From: Zymoseptoria tritici IPO323
Lineage: Eukaryota > Ascomycota > Dothideomycetes > Mycosphaerellales > Mycosphaerellaceae
NCBI RefSeq assembly: GCF_000219625.1
Contig: NC_018209.1
Coordinates: 1-64,000 of the forward strand
DNA length: 64,000 nt
Direction of reading: 5' to 3'
The notes under the pieces are model-generated. The model was not told where the DNA came from. It made no database searches and saw nothing but the letters and a program-made list of their open reading frames with translations. Shown here in pieces: positions 33,520 to 43,136 of the stretch (position 1 is its first letter; each line of letters starts with the position of its first letter). The position numbers and the translations under genes are program-made.

Positions 33520-34300
33520 TCATCGGTCGATCATCTTTCCGAGGATCTCGATGGCATGCTCGCCTTGTCTCGCCATGTTGCATCGCGTCGTGTTGCATGC
33601 ACTGCCCGTCTCCCTGGCTGCTACTCCTAACTTCACGGCACCAGCCTTATTAGCCGCAACGGACAACCTTTCAAGCGACGGGGCAGCGAACGTCATCGCC
33701 GCCGTTTCACCGCCGCCATCACCGTCCGCCGACCTCATGGTCACTGTGCTTGGCCCGCCAGTCTCCTGCAATCCCCCCAGGTCGAAACTTTCACCGAATA
33801 GAATTTTCGAGAATTTTCCGGCGGCCCACTCACCGATGCATGCGGCTGTTGCTCTCCAGCCTCGCTTGCCGGGGGCTGCAGACCAAGAGCGCCTGAATCA
33901 GCCTCTTCGACAGATTTTCCAGTCTTGGTATCCTTTGCCTTTGCGTTCTGGCCCTCGACCCCTGGTGAAATTGTAGAGGCGGAGCTCTTGCTTTCGTGCT
34001 GAACATACCAGGCGAGCGACGGCAGCAAAGCAGACCGCAAAGGAACACCACATCGATGCCGAGGCAGACCAATTCCAAGAACCATGTCTGGTCTGGACGA
34101 AAAATTGTATGTCCGTCGAGTGTCATGATTGTTGCGACTTGGCTGTTGTTCAAGAGGCGACTGGTGGAAGTATACACGAGGGCCAGTGCTATGAGGGATG
34201 TCGCTAGCATCGACGGATTGAGGTGACAGGAGGGCGCGATGTTAGGCGCGGATCGTCGACTCTTGACAGTGAAAGAACTCCCCACTGAAGCGAACCGCAC
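33520..34300 (-). CDS. Membrane protein with charged tail, unknown function
   Basis: Exons 34009-34300, 33834-33961 and 33520-33765, introns 47 nt (GTATGT..CAG) and 68 nt (GTGAGT..GCAG); 221 aa if the first ATG is used. An ATG at 34210 gives 191 aa and places the first hydrophobic segment (LATSLIALALVYTST) right at the N-terminus. A second segment is WFLELVCLGIDVVFLCGLLCC. The cytosolic tail is Lys/Glu/Ala-rich and probably disordered. No family recognised. Confidence 0.58.
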
Positions 34301-34589
34301 GGTTGCGGTCGGCTATCTGGCCGGAAGTCATCTTACATCCAATCTCATCGCAATGGGCAAGTTCGGTGCAAACTCGACCAGCAAGCCCGTCTGGGTTCAG
34401 TCAGATGCCGACTTCCACCATCAATCTCCGAGAGAACCAGATGCAGGGCAACAAGGTCATCGATGCGCGAGCCAGGAAGAAAGAGCTTGGGGATTGGTTC
34501 GAGGACTGGGCTTCGTCTGATTTGAAAGCTGTCGTGTACCGAGAGGAGTACGTAAAGGAACTGTGTGATTGCGATGCGGAAGACCTGGA

Positions 34590-36419
34590 TTACTTCAACT
34601 TAGGACCATTAATCGATACGACCGCGTCCTTGCTCAATACCGTGACACTATATGTAGGATTCGGCTTGGTGACGTTTTTGCCAGTGGAGGCAGTGAACCC
34701 GGCTTTTACCGGTTTGCCTTTGCGCTGACCGATGATCTTGCTGGCGTCGGCGTAAGCCGGTTGGTGGGCGAGTTGGAGAAGGTTTGGCGCCCGGTAGCCC
34801 ATGAGGTTGTCGTCAAGAGCATCTGTGGTACCGATGAAGGTGTTCCATATAGCACGAATCTCAGCATCCAATTGCTGAGCTCGAAGCCCGACGACCGCGT
34901 TGAATTTCGTCGGATCGAAGCCGTTCGTGACCCCAAGCTCAGACATGCTCGAGCAAACATCCTCGAAGTGAGTCTCGAATGCCTCTTCGTACTTCTTGAA
35001 CCCAGCGGTGCCATAGCATGCCAGCAGAGTGTCCCACCATTGAAAGGCATCGTCGGAGAAGACTTTGCACAACTCAACATTTCAATCGACCTCGCCGATG
35101 GAACCTTTCGGCTTGAAGACGCCGTCTTTCTTGAGAAGGGTCATGATAGTCTGCGCTTTGAAACGCCCGGGGAACTTGTCGATGACATCGATCATGCCCG
35201 TAGTGTATGACGCGCTAGAAGCGAGCATTGGCTGGGCAGCGTGCGCATTGAACAAATCTTGGAAGAAACTCACCCAGAGCTCAGGTTCGTCATCGAGTTG
35301 ATCTCGGAGTTTTGGGCGCATACTCTCCTTTCGCACACTTGGAGCATGGTTCAGGACGGCATCAATGCCAAGCAGAGCAAGTGAGAGCTGCCTCATCACG
35401 CTCTTGAGATGAGAGAGATGATCCTTGTGCGCAAATCGCCACAATTCAGCACGCAGACGCGGAATTCCAGTGTCCGCGAGGGGCACCTGCGCGTCGGGGT
35501 CGGCAGAGAAGTATTGCTTGTTCGAGATGTGGATAACCTTGAGTGCTCTCTTTCGGATGATGGTTGGGTCGTCCACCTTCTCACGTAAAAGGTTACGATG
35601 TTTGTCGATGAAAATATTGATTGCGCACGCAGTACGCTCGCGGCGAGCCTGACTGAGAGATTTCAGGGCGGCACCTTTGGTGGCTCTCGCAGCGCGGAGA
35701 CCTGCGGCGGATGCGTCATCGTCTTCCGACAGGAGTACTGGAGCGCGAGTTGCCTCGGTGAAAAGTCGTTGGCAATCAGCGACCGCCTGCTCGACTGTCT
35801 GTAGGCGGTTCAGTTGAGCTACAGACAAGGCGGTACGATCATCCTCGGGAGGCACTGTAATCTCATCCATCTTGGTCAACACCATAATAGTGGTCGAGAT
35901 CTTGCCACGATTGACACACTGCGGAATGGCCTGATCGAGCACTGCCTGGCCGTTAGGACGTGCATGATCATGCACCAAGACCATCATTCCGGCGTTGGTC
36001 ATTGCGGTGTCTGTAGTCAACTGCACCCATAGATTCTCGTCGCCGAGGCCAGGCGTGTCCACCAGGGTGAGGCCGGTAGCGAGAAACTCGTTCATCATGT
36101 ACACATTCATGTGCTCGACGAAAGGCCAGATGGATGGAACAGGATGTTGGTTGACCACGGTTGCTCGCGCGATGTTGGCCATGACTTTCTGCACATCGGC
36201 AGGGGTGGCGCAGTCATACCTGCACATCTTGTCTCGGCCTTGCCCGAGCACCTCATCCATCACTCGACCAACAGCAGCTGGCACTTGTTCGATGACTGTA
36301 TCATGCAGATTGTGTGTGGTATTTGCCTGCATATGCAGGAGGTAGGCCCATGGCGCCTCGTGGCCGCGGAGAAGCTCGGATCCGTTGAGGACGTGGTCAA
36401 GAGTCTTGCAAGTGGATAG
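34590..36419 (-). pseudogene. Dynamin/SLIP-GC-like GTPase split by one in-frame TGA
   Basis: The main frame (36419-35085) contains a G3 box in LTLVDTPGLGDENL, a G4 box TKMD and a long helical stalk-like region, as in dynamin-superfamily proteins of the SLIP-GC type. After TGA at 35082-35084 the very same frame continues open for about 163 codons (CKVFSDDAFQWWDTLL...) to a stop at 34590. No GT-AG pair could remove the stop neatly. Upstream, an exon ending near 36520 encodes VVASYKTTLPSQINNSAVDVV where a P-loop (GxxxxGKS/T) is expected; the Gly and Lys-Ser pattern is not there. The nucleotide site may therefore be defective or encoded further upstream. It is either a recent nonsense allele or two separate genes. 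Confidence 0.62.
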
Positions 36420-36848
36420 CTGCCATCAGTATTGATCGTCCTGAGCATCCGGGGAGAATCCAGACTGCTCGTCTCCATCCTCGTCTTAGGGATCGTGGAA
36501 TCCGCGGACGTATCGTTTGGCCATGGCGCATATGTCATCGGGATGTCGAGTGACAACATCGACCGCGGAGTTGTTGATCTGACTGGGCAGAGTGGTCTTG
36601 TAAGAGGCGACAACGAACAACACGCATGCCTTTTTTGAAAGCCTGGGATATGCAATGTGTCAAGCAACAGGACTCTCATGGAGATTTGCTAGCGGTGGGG
36701 CTTAGACTGCAACGACTCTTCCTCGAGCCAGTCTATCGAAATGCTGAATTTACATGGCAGTCGTCCACATATAAAGATACACAGGATTAGGATCCATTCT
36801 GCCAATCACTGCTCCATTCCACACCGCTTCGCTTGAACTACACAGCTG

Positions 36849-37388
36849 TCAGCAAGTACGCCTTCGCAGGAAATCAACGACTGCAATCCTGACTAGTTGA
36901 GTAACAGGACACCTCCTCTCAGTCTCGCTCGCAAACTTCTCAAAGTCCACTTTGCTAGCCTCTGCATCCACCCTGACCTTCAAGCTGATAGCTTTCCAAT
37001 TGGCGTTCCCTTCGACTCCCTGCGTCAACACGCTCGGATCCAGGTGGCCGGCTACCTCGACATCCCACTTCCCAAGATTGATGCCCAGATCCTTGGCTAC
37101 CAAAGATCCAGTCACCTGCGTGCACGAGGAGAGCGAGGTCAGATTGAAGTGCAGTGGCGATGGAGCTGCATCTTTGCCGCCAAACGCAGGGTAGGCATCG
37201 GTCGTGAGCTTGTGCGAGGAGTTCTTGACGGAGACCTCTTGAGCGACGCCGTCACCGGTACCGCGAATCTCGAATGGGATAGTGCTCTTCCTTGCGAGAG
37301 TGGTTGCAAAGCCTCGTGTGACGGCTTTGGTGAGTCGTGGGCCTGTCGCAAAGCCGACGAAGCCACGAGAAGATCTGATAGCAAACAT
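36849..37388 (-). CDS. OsmC-like protein, probably mitochondrial
   Basis: 179 aa. OsmC/Ohr family signs are a GGKDAAPSPLHFNLTSLSSCTQVT block (substrate of the first catalytic Cys, here in SSCTQ) and the second Cys in RRCPVTQL near the C-terminus. OsmC/Ohr proteins are thiol peroxidases that reduce organic hydroperoxides. The first 38 residues are basic with Arg, Ser and Thr and no acid (MFAIRSSRGFVGFATGPR), typical of a mitochondrial presequence. I chose ATG 37388 over the farther ATG 37523 because it places this presequence at the N-terminus. Single exon, both Cys present. Confidence 0.85.
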   Translation of the reverse strand: MFAIRSSRGFVGFATGPRLTKAVTRGFATTLARKSTIPFEIRGTGDGVAQEVSVKNSSHKLTTDAYPAFGGKDAAPSPLHFNLTSLSSCTQVTGSLVAKDLGINLGKWDVEVAGHLDPSVLTQGVEGNANWKAISLKVRVDAEASKVDFEKFASETERRCPVTQLVRIAVVDFLRRRTC

Positions 37389-37564
37389 GACTGTTCTTGG
37401 TATATCGCAACTTGATAGGATGTTGATGAGACTGGGTACAGCGGCTATATATGAGCTGCTAACTTGGGCTGATCGCCGGCTCGCGATCTGCCACCACAAT
37501 GGCGTGATTAGAGGGGAAAGCAATAGACTTTAGGGCCGAAGAAAGGTTGATCAGTCTTTACGCA

Positions 37565-38177
37565 GGTGCAAAGTTAGCACTTCGCCAGAATTCGTGATTT
37601 TCAAGATTTCGGACAATTCGATAATTCGACACTACACTGCACTACACTGCGAACAGCGTCGGACTTTAAGCATTTTTCCGTACCTTAGGAATTAATACTT
37701 TATATTGCTCTTCGTATGTATTGCACTAAATATATTACTAGATAGTTGTTGCGAAGAATGTTATCGTTACGAAGAATATTATCGCGAAGTATCCCGTCTT
37801 TAGGCGCTGCGGGCGTAATCTTCGGGCGCGGGCTACTATAGTTTTCTAACTAAATATTAGAGGGCTTCCCTCTAAATTTTAGATGCGGGGAAAAACCTTA
37901 AACTATCGACTTCGTCTAACGGTCCTTCGATGTCGATAATAAGAAACACCTCGATAGGAATAAATAATATCTATAGTATATATTTCTAATACTTCGTATA
38001 TATAGTTCTTACCTATCTATAAACGAAATATGTTAGATATATAGCATTAAAAAGTGCATATTGTACATATAGTATCGGTTTCTATACGCAATGTTCGAAA
38101 TCCGAAAATGTTCGAATTGTCGGAATTGTCGGAATTCTTGAAAATCACGAATTTTGGCGAGGTGCTGACTTTGCACC
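37565..38177. mobile_element. Non-autonomous TIR element, about 613 bp, RIP-altered
   Basis: The ends are inverted copies of each other for about 45-60 bp with some mismatches: GGTGCAAAGTTAGCACTTCG..AATTCGTGATTTTCAAG at the left matches the complement of the right end. Both ends also contain GGACAATTCG / CGAATTGTCGG satellites. The interior is very AT-rich with no ORF. Mismatches between arms are mostly transitions, consistent with RIP. Target duplication not identified. Confidence 0.75.
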
Positions 38178-38331
38178 CTCGTCGTCTTCCGTCAACTTCA
38201 CTTCTCTCCATCACAAGCATATGCCCCCTGCTGAAGACGCATCTAACGATCTTTTCAATACATTCTCGGTATGACAAAGCTCGAATTGACCAGTACAACT
38301 CGTAGGAGACTTGCCCTCCAGAACACGATCA

Positions 38332-38828
38332 TCACCCATCACCCGCTGAGCCCACGCCTTCCATGAGAGCTGCCGAGACCTCCACGAGAATAATGCCAAC
38401 TGCGTAGAAGAACAGCGAGTATCCCACAAACGACGTACGCCGGCGTATATCATCATGCGTAGACCAGCCGAGTCTTTCGACGAAGCAGATCATATGGAGT
38501 ACGACCATGAGCATAGCGGTAGCAGCACCCACTGCGACGATGAAGTGCGTCTCTTTAAAGAGTTGTACCCACTCTTTGCCTCGGCCAGTCATCGCGATGG
38601 TGCCGTCGGCGGTGATTCCGAATAGTAGGAGAGGAAGGACTAGGCAGTGCAACAGGATGAACTCGATGCCTCGCGCATATTTCGCACCAAGCTTGCGACC
38701 AGCGGAGACGGTTTGCGATTGGTTATTGACATTCGCCGAGATTCTACGTACATAGCCTTCAATGTGAAGCCGTACGCGCAGCGGATGATGGAAGCCAGCA
38801 CTGCGACCAAGACGAGCATGTAGACCAT
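38332..38828 (-). CDS. Four-TM membrane protein of unknown function, 146 aa
   Basis: Exons 38748-38828 and 38332-38691, intron 56 nt (GTAGAA..GCAAG). Hydrophobic segments are residues 2-16 (VYMLVLVAVLASII), 37-52 (FILLHCLVLPLLLFGI), 74-95 (FIVAVGAATAMLMVVLHMICF) and 110-130 (SFVGYSLFFYAVGIILVEVSA). The start lies 235 bp from the start of the divergent FAD monooxygenase, so the two could share a control region. It slightly recalls RTA1-type fungal membrane proteins in size and pattern, but lacks motifs I would need to claim that. Confidence 0.58.
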
Positions 38829-38879
38829 GCCGAGTTATACCGGCGCAATCTAGCTTAAACGAGCTTAAAAGGTCTTTGT

Positions 38880-38959
38880 AGGGGTACATATGCCGCTACG
38901 GTAGGGGATCAGATGCCGGTAGGGGTGCATATGCCGCTGAGGTAGGGGATCAGATGCCG
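38880..38959. promoter_or_regulatory. Duplicated about 40 bp module in a divergent promoter
   Basis: Two tandem copies (38880-38920, 38921-38959) of AGGGGT(A/G)CATATGCCGCT followed by GGTAGGGGATCAGATGCC. The block lies between the divergent starts at 38828 and 39064. Each copy has a CATATG palindrome, the kind of element that could bind a bHLH or zinc-cluster regulator. Regulatory role is inferred only from position and duplication. Confidence 0.6.
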
Positions 38960-39063
38960 ATTGTCGGTACTCGACGGAGGTATATGTAACAACATGTACA
39001 AAGAACGGCGGATCATCGCGCCGGGTCAGTCATTACGACAACTTTGCTCCAACATCATTCGCA

Positions 39064-40708
39064 ATGGAGTATTACCGCGATACATGGAAGCTCGACAACA
39101 AGCCCGAAAAGCGACTCAAAGTCGTCATTGTCGGTGCTGGAATCGCAGGACTCGTAGCCGGCCTGGGTATACAAAGCAGCGCACGAATGACAACTACGAC
39201 GGAAGCTGATCAACGCGATGCAGGCCTGAAACAATCGGGACATGATGTCGTTGTTCTGGAGCAAGCGCAAGAAATCGCTGAAGTGGGAGCAGGCATCCAG
39301 ATGGCCCCAAACAATATGAGGTGAGCGGCCTGACGCCAGCTACTACGGAATCATGATTGACAGATTTAGAATCCTCGGACGTCTTGGCGTCCTGCCCGAG
39401 GTCGTGAAGTACTGCAATTTCATGGAGAAGAACTCACTTCGTCGCTGGAAGGACAACTCCGAGCTGGGAATTGCACCGCTCATGCCGTCGATTGCGGAAT
39501 TATACGGCGCCCCTCTCGGAGTTATTCATCGCGGCGATCTTCAGCGAGTGCTTCTCCAGTGTGCAAAGGCCTCAGATGTCGATATCAGGACGGGCCACAA
39601 GGTTGTCAGAGTGGACGAGAACTTCGAGGCACGAGTGCAGCTGGTCAGCGGTGAATGGATTGAAGGCGATGTGGTCGTGGCCGCAGACGGCATCAAAAGC
39701 TCCGTCCGAGCGCAGATTGCCGCGCATCACAGCTACAAGGACCATTCCACGTCAACAGGTGACTCCGCATATCGGATCATGATTCCCAAGGAGAAGCTGG
39801 AGCACGACGAGTACGCACTGAAGCTTCTGAAGGAGAATGTGGGCATGCGATGGATGGGGCCAGGTGGGCACATTATGGCGTATCCAGTGAAGAACAACAC
39901 AGTGTACAATGTTAGGATATTCCCTCGCAGTCTTGACTAGATTGCTGTCCCACTGACGAGAAGCAGATTGTCTTGTTGCACCCGCAGAAGGAAGACCTCG
40001 ACTCACACGAAGCAGCATCCTGGACCAGGAAAGGCGACAAGCAAGAAATGCTTGACTTCTACCGAGATTGGTGTCCGGAGGTTCAGAATCTGCTTTCCTA
40101 CGTACCGGATGGCGATGTGATGGAATGGACATTGAACTCACACAACCCATTGCCATCATGGGTAGAGAATCGTGTGGTATTGATTGGCGACGCAAGCCAT
40201 CCAATGTTACCTTACGTATGAAGCCTTGTTCTGTTTTACTTCCATTTTGAGCTGACAACTGATCAGGTCGCGCAAGGAGCTGCGCAAGCCATCGAAGACG
40301 GCGGAGTCCTGCAGTGCGTACTTACCAAGAGCAGCGCGGACATCCCTCTAGCGCTGGCCGTCTTCCAGTCAGTCCGCAAAGCTCGAGCAGAGGCCGTCCA
40401 AGGCTCGGCCGCAGCGACTCGCAAAGCTCTTCATCTTCCTGATGGACCTGAGCAGCAGGAGCGAGACCGGAAGATCATGGATGCTGGCAAGGGAAGCAGC
40501 GAGAATCCAGATCTGTGGGCAGACAAGACTTTCCAGGAGTTCATGTAAGCAATCACTGCGAGGTTTCTGCTTAAAGTAATGTCAGAACGCTGACTGCATC
40601 AGCTGGGGAACAGATGTAATGCGTGAGACTATTGTGCGATGGCCAGAGCACAAGGCGCGGGCTGAGGGTAGCCATTTGCATAACTTGGTTGCAGTGGCTC
40701 ATTTATGA
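39064..40708 (+). CDS. Salicylate 1-hydroxylase-like FAD monooxygenase, 459 aa
   Basis: Exons 39064-39166, 39224-39320, 39364-39910, 39967-40215, 40267-40544 and 40603-40708. All group-A flavin monooxygenase signatures are present: VVIVGAGIAGLVAGL (dinucleotide GxGxxG, residues 21-35), VVVAADGIKSSVR (DG motif) and VVLIGDASHPMLPYVAQGAAQAIEDG (GD motif). Overall it fits the salicylate hydroxylase group, which converts salicylate or similar aromatics to catechols using NAD(P)H and O2, in the cytosol. Intron 1 is 57 nt and stop-free, so an unspliced read would add 19 residues inside the FAD fold; the spliced form gives the normal GLKQSGHDVVVLEQ strand. It looks intact. The substrate is inferred, not proven. 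The divergent neighbour at 38332 may share regulation. Confidence 0.88.
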
Positions 40709-41464
40709 GATCAATTGCTAGATAAGTTCTGGCATTAGACTCACCCTACCAGAACCATTAAATACCTGGTACCTGGATCCATTCATTCCCTACCTATAAC
40801 GACTTTAGTATACAGCTTTTCCTCGCGTCGCTCATGTTGGCCCAAAGGCTCCAGGGGACATCGTGTAAGGAAAGAAACTGGCAGAAGTAAGGAGGTGAGT
40901 GGAGAATCTTAATGACAATCCACGAACTTTACTCTCAATACTAAGAATGCCTATGTGCAATCCCACTTGGATCCACACCAACCTGACCAATCGGATGGAA
41001 GACCTTTCCAGCAGTTGGACACGTTGCTGGCACGAAAGTTTGGCCGCTCATGAAGGACGGAAAGAAGACGTAAAAGGGTCAAGCGCATAGACGTCGGTCC
41101 GCAGAGCCGCGAGAAGAAGAGACGATAATATGGAGCAAGAATAAGTAGCAGACTACGTTTGGCATAGGTAAGTCTTCAGTGAATTATGTTGGTTCTTCAA
41201 CTTTGACTCTGCCTTGCAAAGCACCCTCGCTGAGACATGCTGCTACAACCACAAGTTATTCTCTCCGAGGAGGGAATAGCTATTTCCCTTCGATATCATC
41301 CCAAAAACAAACTCCCGCAGTATTTGTCACTCGCCTCTTGCCGTATGGCCGAACTCCCTCGCTGCTGTGTCCCGTCGTGCCGCTCAGTTGAAGAAATTGT
41401 GAAGTGCGAGAAGCAACAAGCAACCCCAAGTGATGATCCCCTTCTGCAGCACCAAGGACATGAA
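40709..41464. other. Intergenic region without a supported gene
   Basis: Short featureless frames only. The downstream part (41465-41623) is the open continuation of the membrane-protein frame described at 41624. Confidence 0.5.
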
Positions 41465-41623
41465 TTAGGCGTAGTTTTTGTCGGACTCCACGATGGTGGT
41501 GCTCAGGAGGTTGCAGACCGCGACGGCGAAGGGACTGGCGAGTAGGGCGATGAGTGGGACAGCGTGCGGGACGTGAGCGAAAAGGCGGCTGTCGTGGAGC
41601 ATGTGATGCGCGAATGACACCCA

Positions 41624-42170
41624 CTACAGTTCGAGGCAGATGGTGAAAGCGCAGGCGATGACACCGAAGAAATTCAGTCCGCCCGCCTGGATGCTCTCGT
41701 CGGGGTTGAGTGGAAGGGGCAGAATCCTAATTGTCTGTCAGAACGCATGGATGATGGTATTCACACATCAGTAATGGTTGATACTCACTGTGGCACGTTG
41801 TACACAACGAGGGAAGCGATGTAGAAGAAGCCGGCGCCCACCAAGCCGATGACCGTGAACCTCGGACCCAATTCACGAGTGAAGGCGAGAAGTTTGTTGA
41901 AGAAGTCAATCGTGTTAGTGGTGATGTTGCGCAGCTTGCGAGCAAAGGCTCGTGGATGATCGACGATACTTCCGGCGAGCAAGGCGATGAGGGAGTAGGC
42001 GAGTACCACCGTGAGTATGGCGGCAAACATGATGCTCCAAACAGCAATGCCCTGCGGAATGTCAGTTGCATGATGCATACATGGTACTTCTTGACACGAC
42101 TGACCTCAACTGTATCGTATGTAATTTTGTGTCCAAGTGGATAGTAGTCTTGTTGCTTCTCCATCTTCAT
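41624..42170 (-). CDS. Membrane protein, 143 aa, likely shortened by a TAG
   Basis: Exons 42105-42170, 41789-42051 and 41624-41726 (introns 53 and 62 nt). Segments: residues 24-46 (IAVWSIMFAAILTVVLAYSLIALLAG), 84-103 (FTVIGLVGAGFFYIASLVVY), and a third (FFGVIACAFTICLEL) that ends at TAG 41624. The same frame stays open for 52 more codons (VSFAHHMLHDSR..., with another hydrophobic stretch LIALLASPFAVAVCNLL) to TAA 41465. A CAG to TAG change is the simplest explanation, giving a four-TM ancestor. Function unknown. Confidence 0.6.
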
Positions 42171-43136
42171 GTCGATGGAGCTGGCAGTCGTGGAACTTTG
42201 CGCTGGAAAACGCGATGGTTTAGAGTCGTGTCGGGGCCGCTTTTGGGGGCAACGCAGATAGGTTGTGGGAAGAAGATGGAAGAGAAGCGAACAGAAATTG
42301 AAGTACCCACTGCGACGGGCAACTGCGGGAGCCCGAGCGGGCCGCTTGGAGCAATCAAGCTGCAGAGGTCGACTTGCTGCAGGTGAATGCATAATTCATC
42401 ATCACAATCTTCGCCAGGCATTTAAAATCCTAGCAACGTACGAGTGCTAGTGCGAGAGCTAGTTAGCGGATGTCAAGTAAGACCTTGTACAAGTTCTGGA
42501 GGTGTACAGGTCTTTATAGGGAATGAGATTAAAGGAGCACGCACGATGCTTGCTCGTCTAAAAGCTGCACTGAATGTCGGCTATAGTCGATTCAGTTCAA
42601 GAATGTTCGAGGCCAAGTGTTGAATAGAACAGGTAGTCTAGGCCAGAGAGACAAGCAACAAAGTATGAGCAGCGGAGCTTGGATTCACTTCATTAAGGTT
42701 TGGGCGGCCCGTTCCGTACTCTCGTCAACAGGAACGAGACCGCGGCATTGTCCATTCACATACGGCGGACAAGACTGGACAGGTCTGAGATGTGCTGTGC
42801 ACTACAACGACCAGTCTCTATTCTCAATTATGCTAACCGTTCCTTTGTTGTCCTTTGACAGTCCCGCTTGTCTGGACGCTTTCGGAAGAAGAAAACATAT
42901 AGCCACGTACTGTACAAGCACGGATGAGGACATGACGAGAATCTATCTCTGACCAGATCAAGTTGATGGTCAAGTGCACGTTGCAAATCTGCTGTGAAGA
43001 AGTAACATGCGGCGCCAAGACCCGACGGCTGCCAATCAAAAAGAACACGATTTCTTTTTGGATTTGAGCTCACTTTCTGCCTACGACTACATATACATCA
43101 AGCTGATACAGGAATTTATGTATCCATGGTCTCAAA
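42171..43136. other. Region without a supported gene
   Basis: A plus-strand frame 42617-42952 and several shorter ones show no recognisable domain. No RIP desert or repeat noticed. Confidence 0.45.

Noticed and set aside
34405..34728. Plus-strand frame antisense to the end of the dynamin-like gene
   Set aside because: It looks protein-like at first (acidic, helical), but its second half is antisense to the continuing GTPase frame and it has no known domain.
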